The notes below the pieces were generated by a model that saw only the letters and a program-made list of their open reading frames with translations, was not told the DNA's origin and searched no databases. From Rhodobiaceae bacterium (GTDB lineage: Bacteria > Pseudomonadota > Alphaproteobacteria > RS24), in assembly GCA_024645085.1 (NCBI GenBank), contig JAHEGN010000011.1, positions 1 through 64,000 of the forward strand: 64,000 nt of DNA. Reading direction: 5' to 3'. Shown here one piece after another: positions 1-9,008 of the stretch. Position 1 is the stretch's first letter. The number at the start of each line of letters is the position of its first letter. Both the position numbers and the translations under genes were made by a program.

Positions 1-4
1 TCAA

Positions 5-81
5 TGGTCGGAGCGGCGGGATTTGAACCCACGACCCCTTGTCCCCCAGACAAGTGCGCTACCGGGCTGCGCTACGCTCCG
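5..81 (-). tRNA. tRNA-Pro (anticodon GGG)
   Basis: The minus strand folds into a complete cloverleaf. The acceptor arm CGGAGCG pairs with CGCTCCG, the D-stem is GCGC/GCGC, the anticodon stem is CTTGT/ACAAG with loop CTGGGGG (anticodon GGG), and the T-arm contains GGTTCAAATC. The discriminator A and an encoded CCA follow. It reads CCC and CCU proline codons. It lies just downstream of the merR-ihfA-fabH group on the same strand. Confidence 0.97.
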
Positions 82-129
82 ACATGGTTTTGTCTTAGAA
101 AGTTTTGCCGCGATTAGCAAGCACTGGCT

Positions 130-519
130 TTACGCTCGACCCAAAATATCCAAAGCATCAGCTAAATTTTTGCGCGCCATGGCAAGATGGCTCTTGACCT
201 CAGCCGGTGCTTGGCCCACACCGCTCGGCTCAGCCGCCGCCGCCCCCTGCCCTAAAGCGCGCATATGCGGCACGCCCTTTTCCTGCAATAGTTTTTGCAC
301 ACCCTTAATGGTCAGACCCTGCTCGTAAAGCGCGTGGCGGATGCCGCCAATCAGCGCGACGTCATCAGGACGATAAAACCGCCGACCCGCCGCCCGCTTA
401 ACCGGCTGAATTTGACTGAATTTACTCTCCCAGAAACGCAACACATGCGGTTGCACGTCGAAAAGAGCGGCAACTTCGCTAATGGTACGAAAAGCACTGG
501 CTGATTTGGATTGCGTCAT
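130..519 (-). CDS. MerR-family transcriptional regulator
   Basis: A protein of about 129 residues with an N-terminal winged-helix MerR DNA-binding domain. The segment [20 protein letters not shown] is the helix-turn-helix, and [12 protein letters not shown] is the wing and second helix typical of the family. The C-terminal part (after about residue 75) is low in complexity, rich in Ala and Gly, and has no effector-domain motif or metal-binding cysteines, so no inducer can be named. It follows ihfA with almost no gap, which is the usual alphaproteobacterial order. I chose the ATG at 519; a GTG at 537, five bases after the ihfA stop, would add six residues. Confidence 0.85.
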   Translation of the reverse strand: MTQSKSASAFRTISEVAALFDVQPHVLRFWESKFSQIQPVKRAAGRRFYRPDDVALIGGIRHALYEQGLTIKGVQKLLQEKGVPHMRALGQGAAAAEPSGVGQAPAEVKSHLAMARKNLADALDILGRA

Positions 520-542
520 CGATACTGGCCTGTCCACAAGCC

Positions 543-851
543 CTATTTACCAAGACCCGCCAGCTTATTTATTTTTTCTTTGAGAACGTGGCTGGCACGG
601 AAGGTCAAAACCCGACGCGGGTCAATGGGCACTTCTTCGCCGGTTTTTGGATTGCGACCAATGCGGCCATTTTTCTGCCGCACGATGAAAGAACCAAAGG
701 ACGATAATTTGACATCTTCGCCACCGACAAGAGCGGCCGAAATTTCGTCCAAAACGGTTTCAACTAATTGCGCTGACTCGCTGCGCGACAGGCCGATCTC
801 ATTGTGAACGGCCTCGCTTAAATCTGCTCGTGTAACTGTTTTGCCTGTCAT
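543..851 (-). CDS. ihfA: Integration host factor subunit alpha
   Basis: A 102-residue HU/IHF-family protein. It opens [20 protein letters not shown], like other IhfA proteins, and carries the beta-arm signature with [16 protein letters not shown] followed by [12 protein letters not shown]. IhfA pairs with IhfB to bend DNA sharply at specific sites in recombination, replication and transcription. The frame is open to 884, but the ATG at 851 has AGGGAA seven bases upstream and matches the family length, so I start there. It lies between fabH and merR on the same strand. Confidence 0.95.
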   Translation of the reverse strand: MTGKTVTRADLSEAVHNEIGLSRSESAQLVETVLDEISAALVGGEDVKLSSFGSFIVRQKNGRIGRNPKTGEEVPIDPRRVLTFRASHVLKEKINKLAGLGK

Positions 852-935
852 TACGCATTCCCTGATGAGCTTGAATATAAGCACATAGTAAAATGCGCGT
901 GCAAGCGATAAAACGGTAAACAGCCGAACAACTTA

Positions 936-1907
936 TTACCAGCGAATCAGGTTTGAGCCCCAGCTTAAGCCGCCGCCCATGGCTTCTAACATTACTAAAT
1001 CGCCAGATTTTATGCGCCCATCACGAACCGCCAAGTCAAGCGCCAGCGGAATTGAGGCGGAGGATGTGTTGGCGTGTTTATCAACGGTGATGACGGTTTT
1101 CTCCGGCGGCAAGCCAATTTTTTTGGCCACACCCTCAATAATACGACGATTGGCTTGGTGCGGCACAAACCAGTCAATGTCCGCCACTTGATAGCCAGAG
1201 CTGGCCAATAGGCTTTCAATGGCGTCGGATATATTGCCAACCGCATGGCGATAAACCTCGCGGCCTTCCATGATCAAATGGCCGGTGGTGCCCGTGGTCG
1301 ACGGGCCGCCATCAACATAGAGAATGTCCGACAAGGCACCATCGGAGCGTAAATAACTGCCCAAGACATGCGATTGATCGCGCCCAGTGACCTCGCATTG
1401 CGACATCACAATGGCCCCTGCCCCGTCGCCAAATAACACCGCCGTTGTGCGGTCTTGCCAATTGAGCAGGCGGGTCATGGTTTCGGCGCCAATCAGCAAA
1501 GCATTTTTGGCCTGTCCGGACTCAATCATGGCGCTGGTAACGCTGAGCCCATAGACAAAGCCACTGCACACGGCTTGCACGTCAAAAGCAGCGCCATGGG
1601 TCATGCCTAGTTTTTTCTGAATCAGCGCCGCCGTCGCCGGAAAGGTCAGGTCTGGGGTGGTCGTCGCCACCACAATCAGGTCAATTTGCTCAATCGTCAG
1701 ACCGGCGTGTTGCAGCGCTTTTTGCGCCGCCTGTACGCCAAGGTCAGAGGTAAATTCACCTTCGGCCGCTTGGTGGCGCATGCGAATACCCGAGCGCTGA
1801 ACAATCCATTCATCGCTGGTATCCATGGTCTTGCTGAGCTCGTCATTGCTGATGATGCGCTGTGGAAGGTAAGAGCCAATTCCAGTAATTTTTGCTTTTG
1901 TTACCAT
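936..1907 (-). CDS. fabH: Beta-ketoacyl-ACP synthase III
   Basis: A 323-residue thiolase-fold enzyme that condenses acetyl-CoA with malonyl-ACP to start type II fatty acid synthesis. The catalytic triad is visible: Cys in DVQAVCSGFVYGL, His in WFVPHQANRRII, and Asn in KHANTSSASIPLAL. Glycine-rich GDGAGAIV and the C-terminal EAMGGGLSWG are also family hallmarks. Length is normal. The ATG at 1907 follows an AGGGG Shine-Dalgarno. It is 27 bp downstream of plsX, so phospholipid and fatty acid initiation are probably co-transcribed. Confidence 0.97.
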   Translation of the reverse strand: MVTKAKITGIGSYLPQRIISNDELSKTMDTSDEWIVQRSGIRMRHQAAEGEFTSDLGVQAAQKALQHAGLTIEQIDLIVVATTTPDLTFPATAALIQKKLGMTHGAAFDVQAVCSGFVYGLSVTSAMIESGQAKNALLIGAETMTRLLNWQDRTTAVLFGDGAGAIVMSQCEVTGRDQSHVLGSYLRSDGALSDILYVDGGPSTTGTTGHLIMEGREVYRHAVGNISDAIESLLASSGYQVADIDWFVPHQANRRIIEGVAKKIGLPPEKTVITVDKHANTSSASIPLALDLAVRDGRIKSGDLVMLEAMGGGLSWGSNLIRW

Positions 1908-1934
1908 TTCGACCCCTGACTTATTGCTTCTATC

Positions 1935-2984
1935 TTAGGCTAAAGCTTCGGCCCATGCATCATCTAAGAGTGATTGCATTTTGTCGATATCAGCGGCAAT
2001 GGTCTCAACCATGCCGGCTTCGGCGACATCAATGGCCACGCCAATGGCGGTTGCATAGCCATCAATATCGGCGCTGCCATGGCTTTTGACGACAATGCCG
2101 TTAAGCCCCAAAAACATGCCCCCATTGGCGGCATTGGGATCCATGCGGGCGCGCAAGGCGGCAAAAGCGCCACGGGCAAATAAATAGCCAATTTTAGACA
2201 TTAACGAGCTGGACATGGCTTGGCGCAAATATTCGCCCATTTGCCGCGCCGTGCCCTCAGCGGTTTTTAACGCGATATTGCCAGTGAATCCGTCAGTGAC
2301 CACCACATCAGCATAGCCCTTGCCAATGCCGTCGCCTTCAATAAAGCCGGTGAAATTGAGTTCTGAATGGCTCAATAATTCGGCCGCTTCTTTGACACTA
2401 TCAGTGCCTTTAACGTCTTCGACGCCAATATTGAGCAAGGCGATAGTTGGGTTTTGCAGACCAAAAACCGTTTTTGCATAGGCCACGCCCATGACCGCAA
2501 ATTGCGCATATTGCGCCGCCGTGCCGCCAATAGTGGCGCCAACATCCAGCACCACGCTTTCACCCTTGAGGGTTGGCCAGACACCGGCAATGGCTGGCCG
2601 TTCAATGCCCGGCAAGGTGCGCAGAATAATTTTTGCCATGGCCATGAGAGCGCCGGTATTACCGGCTGATACGCAGGCCTTGGCCTCGCCCGCCTTGACC
2701 GCATCAATCGCCCGCCACATGCCGCTAATTTTGCGCCCCTGACGCAAAGCAATACTTGGCTTGGCATCCATGGCTATCGACATTTCACAATCAATGACGG
2801 TGGAAACTTTTTTCAGAGCTTTGAATTTTGAGAGCTGGTTATTAATCGCCGCTTCGTCGCCATAAACCAAAAATGACACATTGGGATAGGCGTCCAAGGC
2901 TTGCGCCATGGCGGGAATGGTGACGTTAGGCCCATGGTCACCGCCCATGGCGTCAATTGATATCACGGTGGTGGTCAAACGCAC
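1935..2984 (-). CDS. plsX: Phosphate acyltransferase PlsX
   Basis: About 349 residues. PlsX converts acyl-ACP to acyl-phosphate for the PlsY acyltransferase in phosphatidic acid synthesis. It opens with the diagnostic [12 protein letters not shown] and contains [14 protein letters not shown] and [17 protein letters not shown]. The frame begins with GTG at 2984, but GGGAG lies only one base before that codon. The TTG two codons later (2978) has a better seven-base spacing and may be the true start. The yceD-rpmF-plsX order of many bacteria is modified here: no rpmF lies in the 70-bp gap upstream. Confidence 0.95.
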   Translation of the reverse strand: MRLTTTVISIDAMGGDHGPNVTIPAMAQALDAYPNVSFLVYGDEAAINNQLSKFKALKKVSTVIDCEMSIAMDAKPSIALRQGRKISGMWRAIDAVKAGEAKACVSAGNTGALMAMAKIILRTLPGIERPAIAGVWPTLKGESVVLDVGATIGGTAAQYAQFAVMGVAYAKTVFGLQNPTIALLNIGVEDVKGTDSVKEAAELLSHSELNFTGFIEGDGIGKGYADVVVTDGFTGNIALKTAEGTARQMGEYLRQAMSSSLMSKIGYLFARGAFAALRARMDPNAANGGMFLGLNGIVVKSHGSADIDGYATAIGVAIDVAEAGMVETIAADIDKMQSLLDDAWAEALA

Positions 2985-3054
2985 GCTCCCAATATTAATG
3001 CACTTTTATAAACTTGCTGCGAAGGCTGCAAGATGAGCTAATTTGTTGTAGATA

Positions 3055-3618
3055 TCAAGCACCATCGTCGGTCATTTTGAGCGCTTGCAGGGCAGCAAAT
3101 GGCGACGGTTTTTCTTCTTCTACGTCATTTGCGTCGATAACATCATTAAATTCTGCATCCGGTGCACGCGGATATACCGGCACTTCCATAGCAAAAATCT
3201 GCGTCGCAACTTCACCCAAATCGACCGCGCCATCTTCGATAATTTCCGGCACTTCGGCTTCAAAATCATCTTCTGGCACGACATATTGCATGACAATATC
3301 ACGCGGCTGAAACTCGGTTGTGAAATCAATCTCAAGGTCTGTCCACACTGGCTGCAAGGTCACGCCACATTGTTGTAACACACGCCCCGATACTTTTCCG
3401 ATAGCCATCATGCCGCGTTTGCCAAAGGGCGTCATATGCGCCTCGACCGCTAAATCAGCGACTTCATCGACATTCAGCCGCACCGCTAATTTTTCACAAT
3501 GGCTCGCATCAGCGGCGAATTTAAGATGCGCCCCCTTAGGCGGCACGTCTTCAGCCCGCACTAAATAGCTGAATTCACAGGCGCCAAAGGCCGGTGTATC
3601 GAGATATTTTTCGTCCAT
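3055..3618 (-). CDS. YceD/DUF177 family protein
   Basis: 187 residues with the DUF177 (YceD) layout: an N-terminal beta-rich half (FSYLVRAEDVPPKGAHLKFA), a central basic segment with VEAHMTPFGKRGMMAIGKV, and an acidic C-terminal half containing DLGEVATQIFAMEVPVYPR. The family is linked to 23S rRNA metabolism or ribosome assembly because it normally sits beside rpmF; its biochemistry is not firmly settled. Here it lies between the bc1 chaperone and plsX. The usual cysteine pair of many YceD C-termini is not present. Confidence 0.85.
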   Translation of the reverse strand: MDEKYLDTPAFGACEFSYLVRAEDVPPKGAHLKFAADASHCEKLAVRLNVDEVADLAVEAHMTPFGKRGMMAIGKVSGRVLQQCGVTLQPVWTDLEIDFTTEFQPRDIVMQYVVPEDDFEAEVPEIIEDGAVDLGEVATQIFAMEVPVYPRAPDAEFNDVIDANDVEEEKPSPFAALQALKMTDDGA

Positions 3619-3635
3619 TGGTTTGCCGTCCGAGC

Positions 3636-4190
3636 TTAAGGTTTTGGAAACACATTACCGGCGAGAATATCACTCAATGATTTTTCTGCCAATGCGCTTT
3701 CAGCCTGCAATAGATAGCTTGCGATAGCCCTAATGCCGGGGCTGAGCTCAGGCGCCTCAGGATAAAGATTGCGAGCCAGAACCTGGCCCAGAGCTTTTTG
3801 CGTCTGCTCGTTAATAGCGGCTGGCGATTGTTTGCCGATGGCCTCGTCATAAGCGGCGGCGCGGCCGTAAAAGGCTTGCGCCATTTTGCGAATTTTCTTG
3901 CCGACCCCCAAATCGCCAACCCCTGCCTCACGCATTGATTGATCCATATCGGCGAAAAATGTGTCAAACACCGCTTGCCCAATATCATCGCGCGCCACCC
4001 CCTCTTGGCGTAGGCGCCGCAAAAGCAAGTGAACATGCACGCTCATCATGTCAAAGCGGCCATCAAAACTATCCGGCGCGCGATCGTCGCCATATAGGTC
4101 GGGGGACCGCGCGGCACGCACAACCGACAAATAAGCGTCGGAAACATCTACCGTTTTGCGTTTGCGCAAAAGAAAATCAAACAGTCCCAT
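3636..4190 (-). CDS. Ubiquinol-cytochrome c chaperone (CBP3-like)
   Basis: 184 residues matching the ubiquinol-cytochrome c chaperone family, the bacterial relatives of mitochondrial Cbp3 that assist cytochrome b or bc1 complex assembly. Visible family features are YLSVVRAARSPDLYGD near the N-terminus, then DSFDGRFDMMSVHVHLLLRR, then AVFDTFFADMDQSMREAGVGDLGVGKKIRKM. No signal peptide or membrane segment is seen, so it probably acts at the cytoplasmic face. It is divergent from bamE and 17 bp upstream of yceD, the standard alphaproteobacterial arrangement. Confidence 0.9.
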   Translation of the reverse strand: MGLFDFLLRKRKTVDVSDAYLSVVRAARSPDLYGDDRAPDSFDGRFDMMSVHVHLLLRRLRQEGVARDDIGQAVFDTFFADMDQSMREAGVGDLGVGKKIRKMAQAFYGRAAAYDEAIGKQSPAAINEQTQKALGQVLARNLYPEAPELSPGIRAIASYLLQAESALAEKSLSDILAGNVFPKP

Positions 4191-4229
4191 AAATCACCTA
4201 TATTCGTGTTAATGCATAATTTGGTTGCA

Positions 4230-4278
4230 AGCCAATTCAGGATTGGCTAGGCACGTAGTTCATATAACTAGGGTTATA
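4230..4278. promoter_or_regulatory. Two inverted repeats in the bamE divergent region
   Basis: The 92-bp gap between the bc1 chaperone and bamE holds two perfect inverted repeats. AGCCAAT (4230-4236) is repeated inverted at 4242-4248 with a 5-bp spacer. TATAAC (4263-4268) is repeated inverted at 4273-4278 with a 4-bp spacer, ending four bases before the bamE ATG. No strong Shine-Dalgarno precedes bamE. They may be operators or, for the second, a start-site hairpin; no regulator is assigned. Confidence 0.4.
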
Positions 4279-4282
4279 AATC

Positions 4283-4771
4283 ATGGCGATGAATGAACAA
4301 GCAAAACCGGCGCGGCAAAGCAGCACTGTTAGAAACCTTCTCATGGCGGGTCTTATCGGCGGGTCTTTATTGGCCTGCGCGCCGATTATTGACCAACGCG
4401 GTTATGTTTTTGACGACCGACTGATTGAGCGGCTGGAAATTGGCAAGACCAATCTTGACCAAACCATTGCTATTCTTGGCTCGCCAAGCACCACATCAGA
4501 AATTAATGGCAAGGCGTTTTATTATATTCACAGCCGTTTTGTGCGCGAGAGCTATCGCGCCACCAAAGAGGTTGAGCGTAAGGTAATGGCGATTTATTTC
4601 GACCGCCAGTCAAACATTCGCGACATGGCGGTTTATGGCCTTGATGATGGGATTATTATTGAGATTGTACAGCGCACCACGGAGTCGCAAGGGGCTGAGC
4701 TGTCAATCATTGGCCAATTGTTCTCCAATGCTGGTCGCTTTGGCGATGGCGGTGTGGACGGCGGCCTATAA
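4283..4771 (+). CDS. bamE: BamE/OmlA outer-membrane lipoprotein
   Basis: 162 residues. A basic N-terminus is followed by a hydrophobic signal LLMAGLIGGSLLACAP whose LLAC is a lipobox, so the mature protein is a lipoprotein with the lipidated Cys near residue 33. The SmpA/OmlA domain follows (RLIERLEIGKTNLDQTIAIL, then GSPSTTSEINGKAFYYIHSR). BamE helps the BAM complex insert beta-barrel proteins. The gene is monocistronic, divergent from the bc1 chaperone, and ends at a bidirectional terminator shared with hppA. Confidence 0.92.
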   Translation: MAMNEQAKPARQSSTVRNLLMAGLIGGSLLACAPIIDQRGYVFDDRLIERLEIGKTNLDQTIAILGSPSTTSEINGKAFYYIHSRFVRESYRATKEVERKVMAIYFDRQSNIRDMAVYGLDDGIIIEIVQRTTESQGAELSIIGQLFSNAGRFGDGGVDGGL

Positions 4772-4792
4772 AAATCAAAATTTGAGCAAAAA

Positions 4793-4824
4793 AAACCCCG
4801 GATTGGATAACCAACCCGGGGTTT
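4793..4824. terminator. Bidirectional rho-independent terminator
   Basis: AAACCCCGG (4793-4801) pairs with CCGGGGTTT (4816-4824). An inner TTGG/CCAA extension closes on an ATAA loop. A run of A on the left gives a long U-tract for minus-strand hppA transcripts, and TTTCATTTT follows on the plus strand for bamE. Confidence 0.9.
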
Positions 4825-4843
4825 CATTTTGTCTATTGTTTGC

Positions 4844-6955
4844 TTAGTGAGCCAGAATAGCCAGCATCAACAGGGCAACAATATTGGTGATTTTAATCAT
4901 TGGGTTGACCGCAGGACCCGCCGTATCTTTATACGGATCGCCGACGGTGTCGCCAGTTACTGCGGCTTTATGGGCCTCAGAACCTTTACCACCATGATGA
5001 CCATCTTCGATGTATTTCTTGGCATTATCCCAAGCACCACCGCCCGCTGTCATTGACAAAGCAACGAACAGGCCGGTGACGATAACACCCATGAGCATGG
5101 CGCCAAGCGACGCGAATGCGTCTGACTTGCCAGCAATTTGCTCAATGATGAAATACAAAGCAATTGGTGACAGAACCGGCAACAGTGACGGCACAATCAT
5201 TTCTTTAATGGCTGAACGGGTCAGCAAGTCAACCGCGGCTGTATAGTCAGGCTTTTCAGTGCCTTTCATAATGCCAGGCTTGGCTTTGAACTGACGACGC
5301 ACTTCTTCGACAATCGCACCACCGGCGCGACCAACGGCCATCATGCCCATGGCACCGAACAGATATGGCAACAAGCCACCCATGAACAGGCCAACCACGA
5401 CATATGGGTTAGACAGTGAGAAGTCAGGTGTTACACCGGCAAAATACGGATAATCAGCCGCATTATTGGTGAAGTATTTCAGATCTTGCGTATAGGCTGC
5501 AAACAACACCAAAGCACCCAAACCGGCGGAACCAATGGCATAGCCTTTGGTGACGGCTTTTGTGGTGTTACCGACAGCGTCCAAGGCGTCTGTTGTGTCA
5601 CGCACTTCTTGCGGCAAATCAGCCATTTCAGCAATGCCACCGGCATTATCTGTAACGGGGCCGAAGGCATCGAGAGCGACAACCATGCCAGCCAAAGCCA
5701 ACATTGTTGAAACCGCAATGGCGATGCCGTAAAGGCCAGCCAAACCGTAGGTGACGATAATACCAATAACGATAACCAGAGCTGGCAAGGCGGTTGCTTC
5801 CATAGAAACAGCCAGACCTTGAATAACATTGGTGCCGTGACCGGTTTCAGAGGCCGCAGCAACTGATTTCACCGGACGATAGCTGACGCCTGTGTAATAT
5901 TCAGTGATCCAAATAATCAGACCCGTGATTGCGAGGCCAACAATGCCGCAATAGAACAGGCTTTGACCGTAGAACACTTTACCTTCGATGATCAGCTGTT
6001 TGTCGAGGCCGACGACATAGTCGGTGACGAAATACAGAGCGACTAAAGACAGAACGGCTGAGGCGATAAAGCCTTTATACAGCGCGCCCATGATTGAGTT
6101 GCTGGCGCCGAGGCGGACAAAGAAAGTACCAATGATTGAGGTCACAATGCAGGTGGCGCCAATGGCCAATGGATAAATCATCATGGTCATGGCATCTGTT
6201 GTGAAGAAAATGGCGCTCAAAACCATGGTCGCGACAATGGTCACGGCATAGGTTTCGAACAAGTCAGCCGCCATGCCGGCGCAGTCGCCGACATTGTCGC
6301 CCACATTGTCAGCAATCGTAGCTGGGTTGCGGGGGTCATCTTCTGGGATACCGGCTTCAACTTTACCAACCAAGTCACCGCCAACGTCAGCACCTTTTGT
6401 AAAGATACCACCGCCAAGACGGGCGAAGATTGAAATCAAGGAAGCACCAAAGCCAAGTGATACGAGTGAGTCGATCACACTGCGGCTGTCTGGCTCAAGG
6501 CCAAGGCCAACGGTCAGAACGAAGAAATATACAGCAACCGACAAGAGCGCCAGACCGGCCACCAACATGCCAGTAACGGCACCTGAGCGGAAGGCCATAG
6601 ACAGGCCAGCGGCCAAACTATTGCTTGCGGCTTGCGTGGTACGCACATTGGCCCGTACTGAAACCAACATGCCAACATAGCCAGCCAAGCCAGACAAAGT
6701 TGCGCCTACGAGAAAGCCAATGGTCTCTTTTTCGCCCAATAGGACATAAACCAAAATAGCGATGACAACACCGACCATAGCAATGGTGCGATATTGACGA
6801 TTAAGATAGGCGCTCGCACCTTCTTGAATAGCGGCAGCAATTTCTTGCATCCGCTCATTACCGGCATCGGCTGCCAGAATGCTTCGAACTGCCCAGACAC
6901 CATATGCAATGGCAAGCAGACCCGAAGCAATAATAAGCCACATTAAGTTGCTCAT
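4844..6955 (-). CDS. hppA: K+-independent H+-translocating pyrophosphatase
   Basis: 703 residues with about 16 hydrophobic segments. It couples pyrophosphate hydrolysis to proton export across the membrane. The substrate-binding core is intact: [18 protein letters not shown], then [18 protein letters not shown], and a C-terminal [18 protein letters not shown]. The segment [19 protein letters not shown] has Lys where K+-dependent enzymes have Ala, which marks the K+-independent, H+-pumping class. It is monocistronic, with a 138-bp upstream gap that also holds the terminator of the thiL operon. Confidence 0.96.
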   Translation of the reverse strand: MSNLMWLIIASGLLAIAYGVWAVRSILAADAGNERMQEIAAAIQEGASAYLNRQYRTIAMVGVVIAILVYVLLGEKETIGFLVGATLSGLAGYVGMLVSVRANVRTTQAASNSLAAGLSMAFRSGAVTGMLVAGLALLSVAVYFFVLTVGLGLEPDSRSVIDSLVSLGFGASLISIFARLGGGIFTKGADVGGDLVGKVEAGIPEDDPRNPATIADNVGDNVGDCAGMAADLFETYAVTIVATMVLSAIFFTTDAMTMMIYPLAIGATCIVTSIIGTFFVRLGASNSIMGALYKGFIASAVLSLVALYFVTDYVVGLDKQLIIEGKVFYGQSLFYCGIVGLAITGLIIWITEYYTGVSYRPVKSVAAASETGHGTNVIQGLAVSMEATALPALVIVIGIIVTYGLAGLYGIAIAVSTMLALAGMVVALDAFGPVTDNAGGIAEMADLPQEVRDTTDALDAVGNTTKAVTKGYAIGSAGLGALVLFAAYTQDLKYFTNNAADYPYFAGVTPDFSLSNPYVVVGLFMGGLLPYLFGAMGMMAVGRAGGAIVEEVRRQFKAKPGIMKGTEKPDYTAAVDLLTRSAIKEMIVPSLLPVLSPIALYFIIEQIAGKSDAFASLGAMLMGVIVTGLFVALSMTAGGGAWDNAKKYIEDGHHGGKGSEAHKAAVTGDTVGDPYKDTAGPAVNPMIKITNIVALLMLAILAH

Positions 6956-7032
6956 AATTATACCTCTTTTTTAATTGGATAGAGACGCGCAACATGCACG
7001 CCCTCCCCCTGTCTCAAGTGACGCGAATATGC

Positions 7033-7054
7033 AAAAAAATCTGCGCTAACGCAA
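7033..7054 (-). terminator. Candidate terminator of the rib-nusB-thiL operon
   Basis: On the minus strand TTGCG TTAG CGCAG forms a short stem (five pairs including one G-U) and is followed by GA and seven T. It lies 40 bp past the thiL stop. The stem is weak, so this is only moderately supported. Confidence 0.5.
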
Positions 7055-7093
7055 GGAAAAGCAAGAAAAAGCCGCTAAAAAGCAACAAAACAA

Positions 7094-8068
7094 TTAAAAA
7101 TGTTGATATCCGCGCCTGTGCAGGGTGATGATTTGCCCTAAGCGGTCAACAAATTCGGCCCGATAGTCGCCTTCAACCGGCGGTTGCACGGTTCCAATCT
7201 TGCTGAGTCGCACATCATTGGCCGCCGCCAGCTCAGCCAATTGAGCGCTGTCATCTGGTGCAGCGGTAAAGGCCAGTTGATAATCATCGCCGCCCGATAG
7301 TAAATCGGCCAAAGTTTCGGGGCCGTCGGCATAGGCTTGGCCTTCCGGCGATAGCGGTATGTCAGCCAGCGTCACCCGCATGGCTTTGAGCGAGGCGGTG
7401 CATAAATGGTCGAGATCGGCGGCAAGCCCGTCTGATATATCAAGGCATGAATGGGCCAGACCGCGCAATTTTTGCCCGAATAAGAGCGGCGGGCGCGGCG
7501 CATGATAGGCGGCCAGACTATCCCCCTTGGTGCCAGCCAGCGCGTGTTGCAGGCCCAAAAACCCATCGCCAATGACGCCGGTAACATACACATCGTCGCC
7601 AATTTGGGCGCCAGCGCGGGTAATCATCGTGCCGCTTGGCAGTTCACCATAAACGCTTAAACTGACGCTGGCCTGTTGGCTTTGCACCGTGTCACCACCC
7701 CAGAGCGGCATTTCATAAGCCGCCAAAAGCGTGCCCAAATGGGCCGCGAAATCGGTTAAAAACGCCTCATCCCATGGCGCGCCAATGGCTAGATTAAGCA
7801 AACAGCCGACCGGCTTGGCTGATTTGGCGGCCAAATCAGATATATTGCTGCCAACCAAGCGGGCGGCGACGACGTCGGCGGCGGCGTGGGCTGGAAAATG
7901 CACGCCTGACACCAGCATGTCAGTGCTGATGACCAAATCATGACCCGGTGTTGGCGTATAGCTGGCCGCGTCATCGCGCAAATGGCCAGCAGTTTTGGCA
8001 TCAGCATGTGGCGCGAATAATTTTTCTATCAGATGAAACTCGCGGTTATTTTTGCGGGGCGCGGTCAT
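7094..8068 (-). CDS. thiL: Thiamine-monophosphate kinase
   Basis: 324 residues. ThiL phosphorylates thiamine monophosphate to the cofactor thiamine diphosphate. The PurM/AIR-synthase-like fold shows in FHLIEKLFAP, the metal/ATP loop HDLVISTDMLVSGVHFP, ARLVGSNISDLAAKSAKPVG, the substrate-binding MPLWGGDTV, and SCLDISDGLAADLDHLC plus LLSGGDDYQLAF in the C-terminal domain. Length is typical. It is the last gene of the glyA-to-thiL run, 15 bp after nusB, the usual alphaproteobacterial place. Confidence 0.95.
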   Translation of the reverse strand: MTAPRKNNREFHLIEKLFAPHADAKTAGHLRDDAASYTPTPGHDLVISTDMLVSGVHFPAHAAADVVAARLVGSNISDLAAKSAKPVGCLLNLAIGAPWDEAFLTDFAAHLGTLLAAYEMPLWGGDTVQSQQASVSLSVYGELPSGTMITRAGAQIGDDVYVTGVIGDGFLGLQHALAGTKGDSLAAYHAPRPPLLFGQKLRGLAHSCLDISDGLAADLDHLCTASLKAMRVTLADIPLSPEGQAYADGPETLADLLSGGDDYQLAFTAAPDDSAQLAELAAANDVRLSKIGTVQPPVEGDYRAEFVDRLGQIITLHRRGYQHF

Positions 8069-8083
8069 TGCTTCTTCCGTTCA

Positions 8084-8554
8084 TCAAAAGCCGATAGAAA
8101 CACTACCCTCATCGACAGCTTTGGCAAGCCGGTCCAAAAGCGCATTGGTCATGCCGCCTTCCGGGCCGTCGAAAAAAGCATGGGCAATGTCGGTATATTG
8201 CGACACCACAACTCCCGTCGGAGCTTTTTGCTCGGCCATTAACTCGCACACACCGCAGCGCAATATCGCCCGCAAAGTGCTGTCGAGACGCGATAGGCGC
8301 CAATTGGTCGCCAGATAACCGTCAATCGTGCGGTCAATTTTGGTCTGATAATCCATCACACTGCGGATGATAAATTCAAAATAGGCAATATCCGCTGGCG
8401 GCATTTCCGTGCCATCGAGCGGGTTCTCGACGCGGTGGTCTTGAAACTCGCGGATAATCACTTCTAATGGCGTTTGCGCAATTTCCATTTGATATAAAGC
8501 TTGCACCGCCAACAGCCGCGAGGTCGCGCGGGACTCAAAATTATCGTCGCTCAT
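8084..8554 (-). CDS. nusB: Transcription antitermination factor NusB
   Basis: About 156 residues, all helical. It binds boxA RNA with NusE (S10) for antitermination of rRNA operons. Family features are SRLLAVQALYQMEIAQTPLE near the start, DRTIDGYLATNWRLSRLDST and LRAILRCGVCELM in the middle, and the C-terminal VVSQYTDIAHAFFDG with GMTNALLDRLAK. I start at the ATG at 8554; the preceding in-frame GTG has poor spacing from the Shine-Dalgarno. It follows ribH by a few bases. Confidence 0.95.
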   Translation of the reverse strand: MSDDNFESRATSRLLAVQALYQMEIAQTPLEVIIREFQDHRVENPLDGTEMPPADIAYFEFIIRSVMDYQTKIDRTIDGYLATNWRLSRLDSTLRAILRCGVCELMAEQKAPTGVVVSQYTDIAHAFFDGPEGGMTNALLDRLAKAVDEGSVSIGF

Positions 8555-8562
8555 CACTTTAC

Positions 8563-8994
8563 CTAACTATTTTGCCACTGGTCGCGCAAATCCAGCAAGG
8601 CGAGTGCGGCTTTTGCTGCGCCACCGCCCTTGTCTTTTTCCGACATGCGGCACCGCGCCCATGCTTGCGCCTCATTTTCAACGGTCTGAATACCATTGCC
8701 AATGGCCAGCTTGTCTTTAATACCAAGTTCCATTAAGCCACGCGCACTTTCGCCACAGACGATATCATAATGGGTGGTTTCGCCGCGAATGACCACGCCC
8801 AAAGCCACATAGCCATCATATTTGCCTGTATCTGCGGCATATTTAATGGCCACGGGCACTTCTAAAACGCCGGGCACAGAAATACGCTCGACCTGACAAC
8901 CGGCCTGTTGCAAGACAGCTTGCGCGCCTTCGGCCAAGGCATCGGCCATGTCTTCGTAAAAACGCGCCTCAACAATCAGAATATTTTTTGTCAT
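8563..8994 (-). CDS. ribH: 6,7-dimethyl-8-ribityllumazine synthase
   Basis: About 143 residues. It condenses the RibB product 3,4-dihydroxy-2-butanone 4-phosphate with the ribityl-aminopyrimidine to give lumazine. The family motifs are [16 protein letters not shown] at the start, [15 protein letters not shown], and the active-site stretch [37 protein letters not shown] follows. Two ATGs occur in a row; the second (8994) is better spaced from GAGGGA. It sits between ribBX and nusB. Confidence 0.95.
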   Translation of the reverse strand: MTKNILIVEARFYEDMADALAEGAQAVLQQAGCQVERISVPGVLEVPVAIKYAADTGKYDGYVALGVVIRGETTHYDIVCGESARGLMELGIKDKLAIGNGIQTVENEAQAWARCRMSEKDKGGGAAKAALALLDLRDQWQNS

Positions 8995-9008
8995 CATTCC
9001 CTCGCCGC

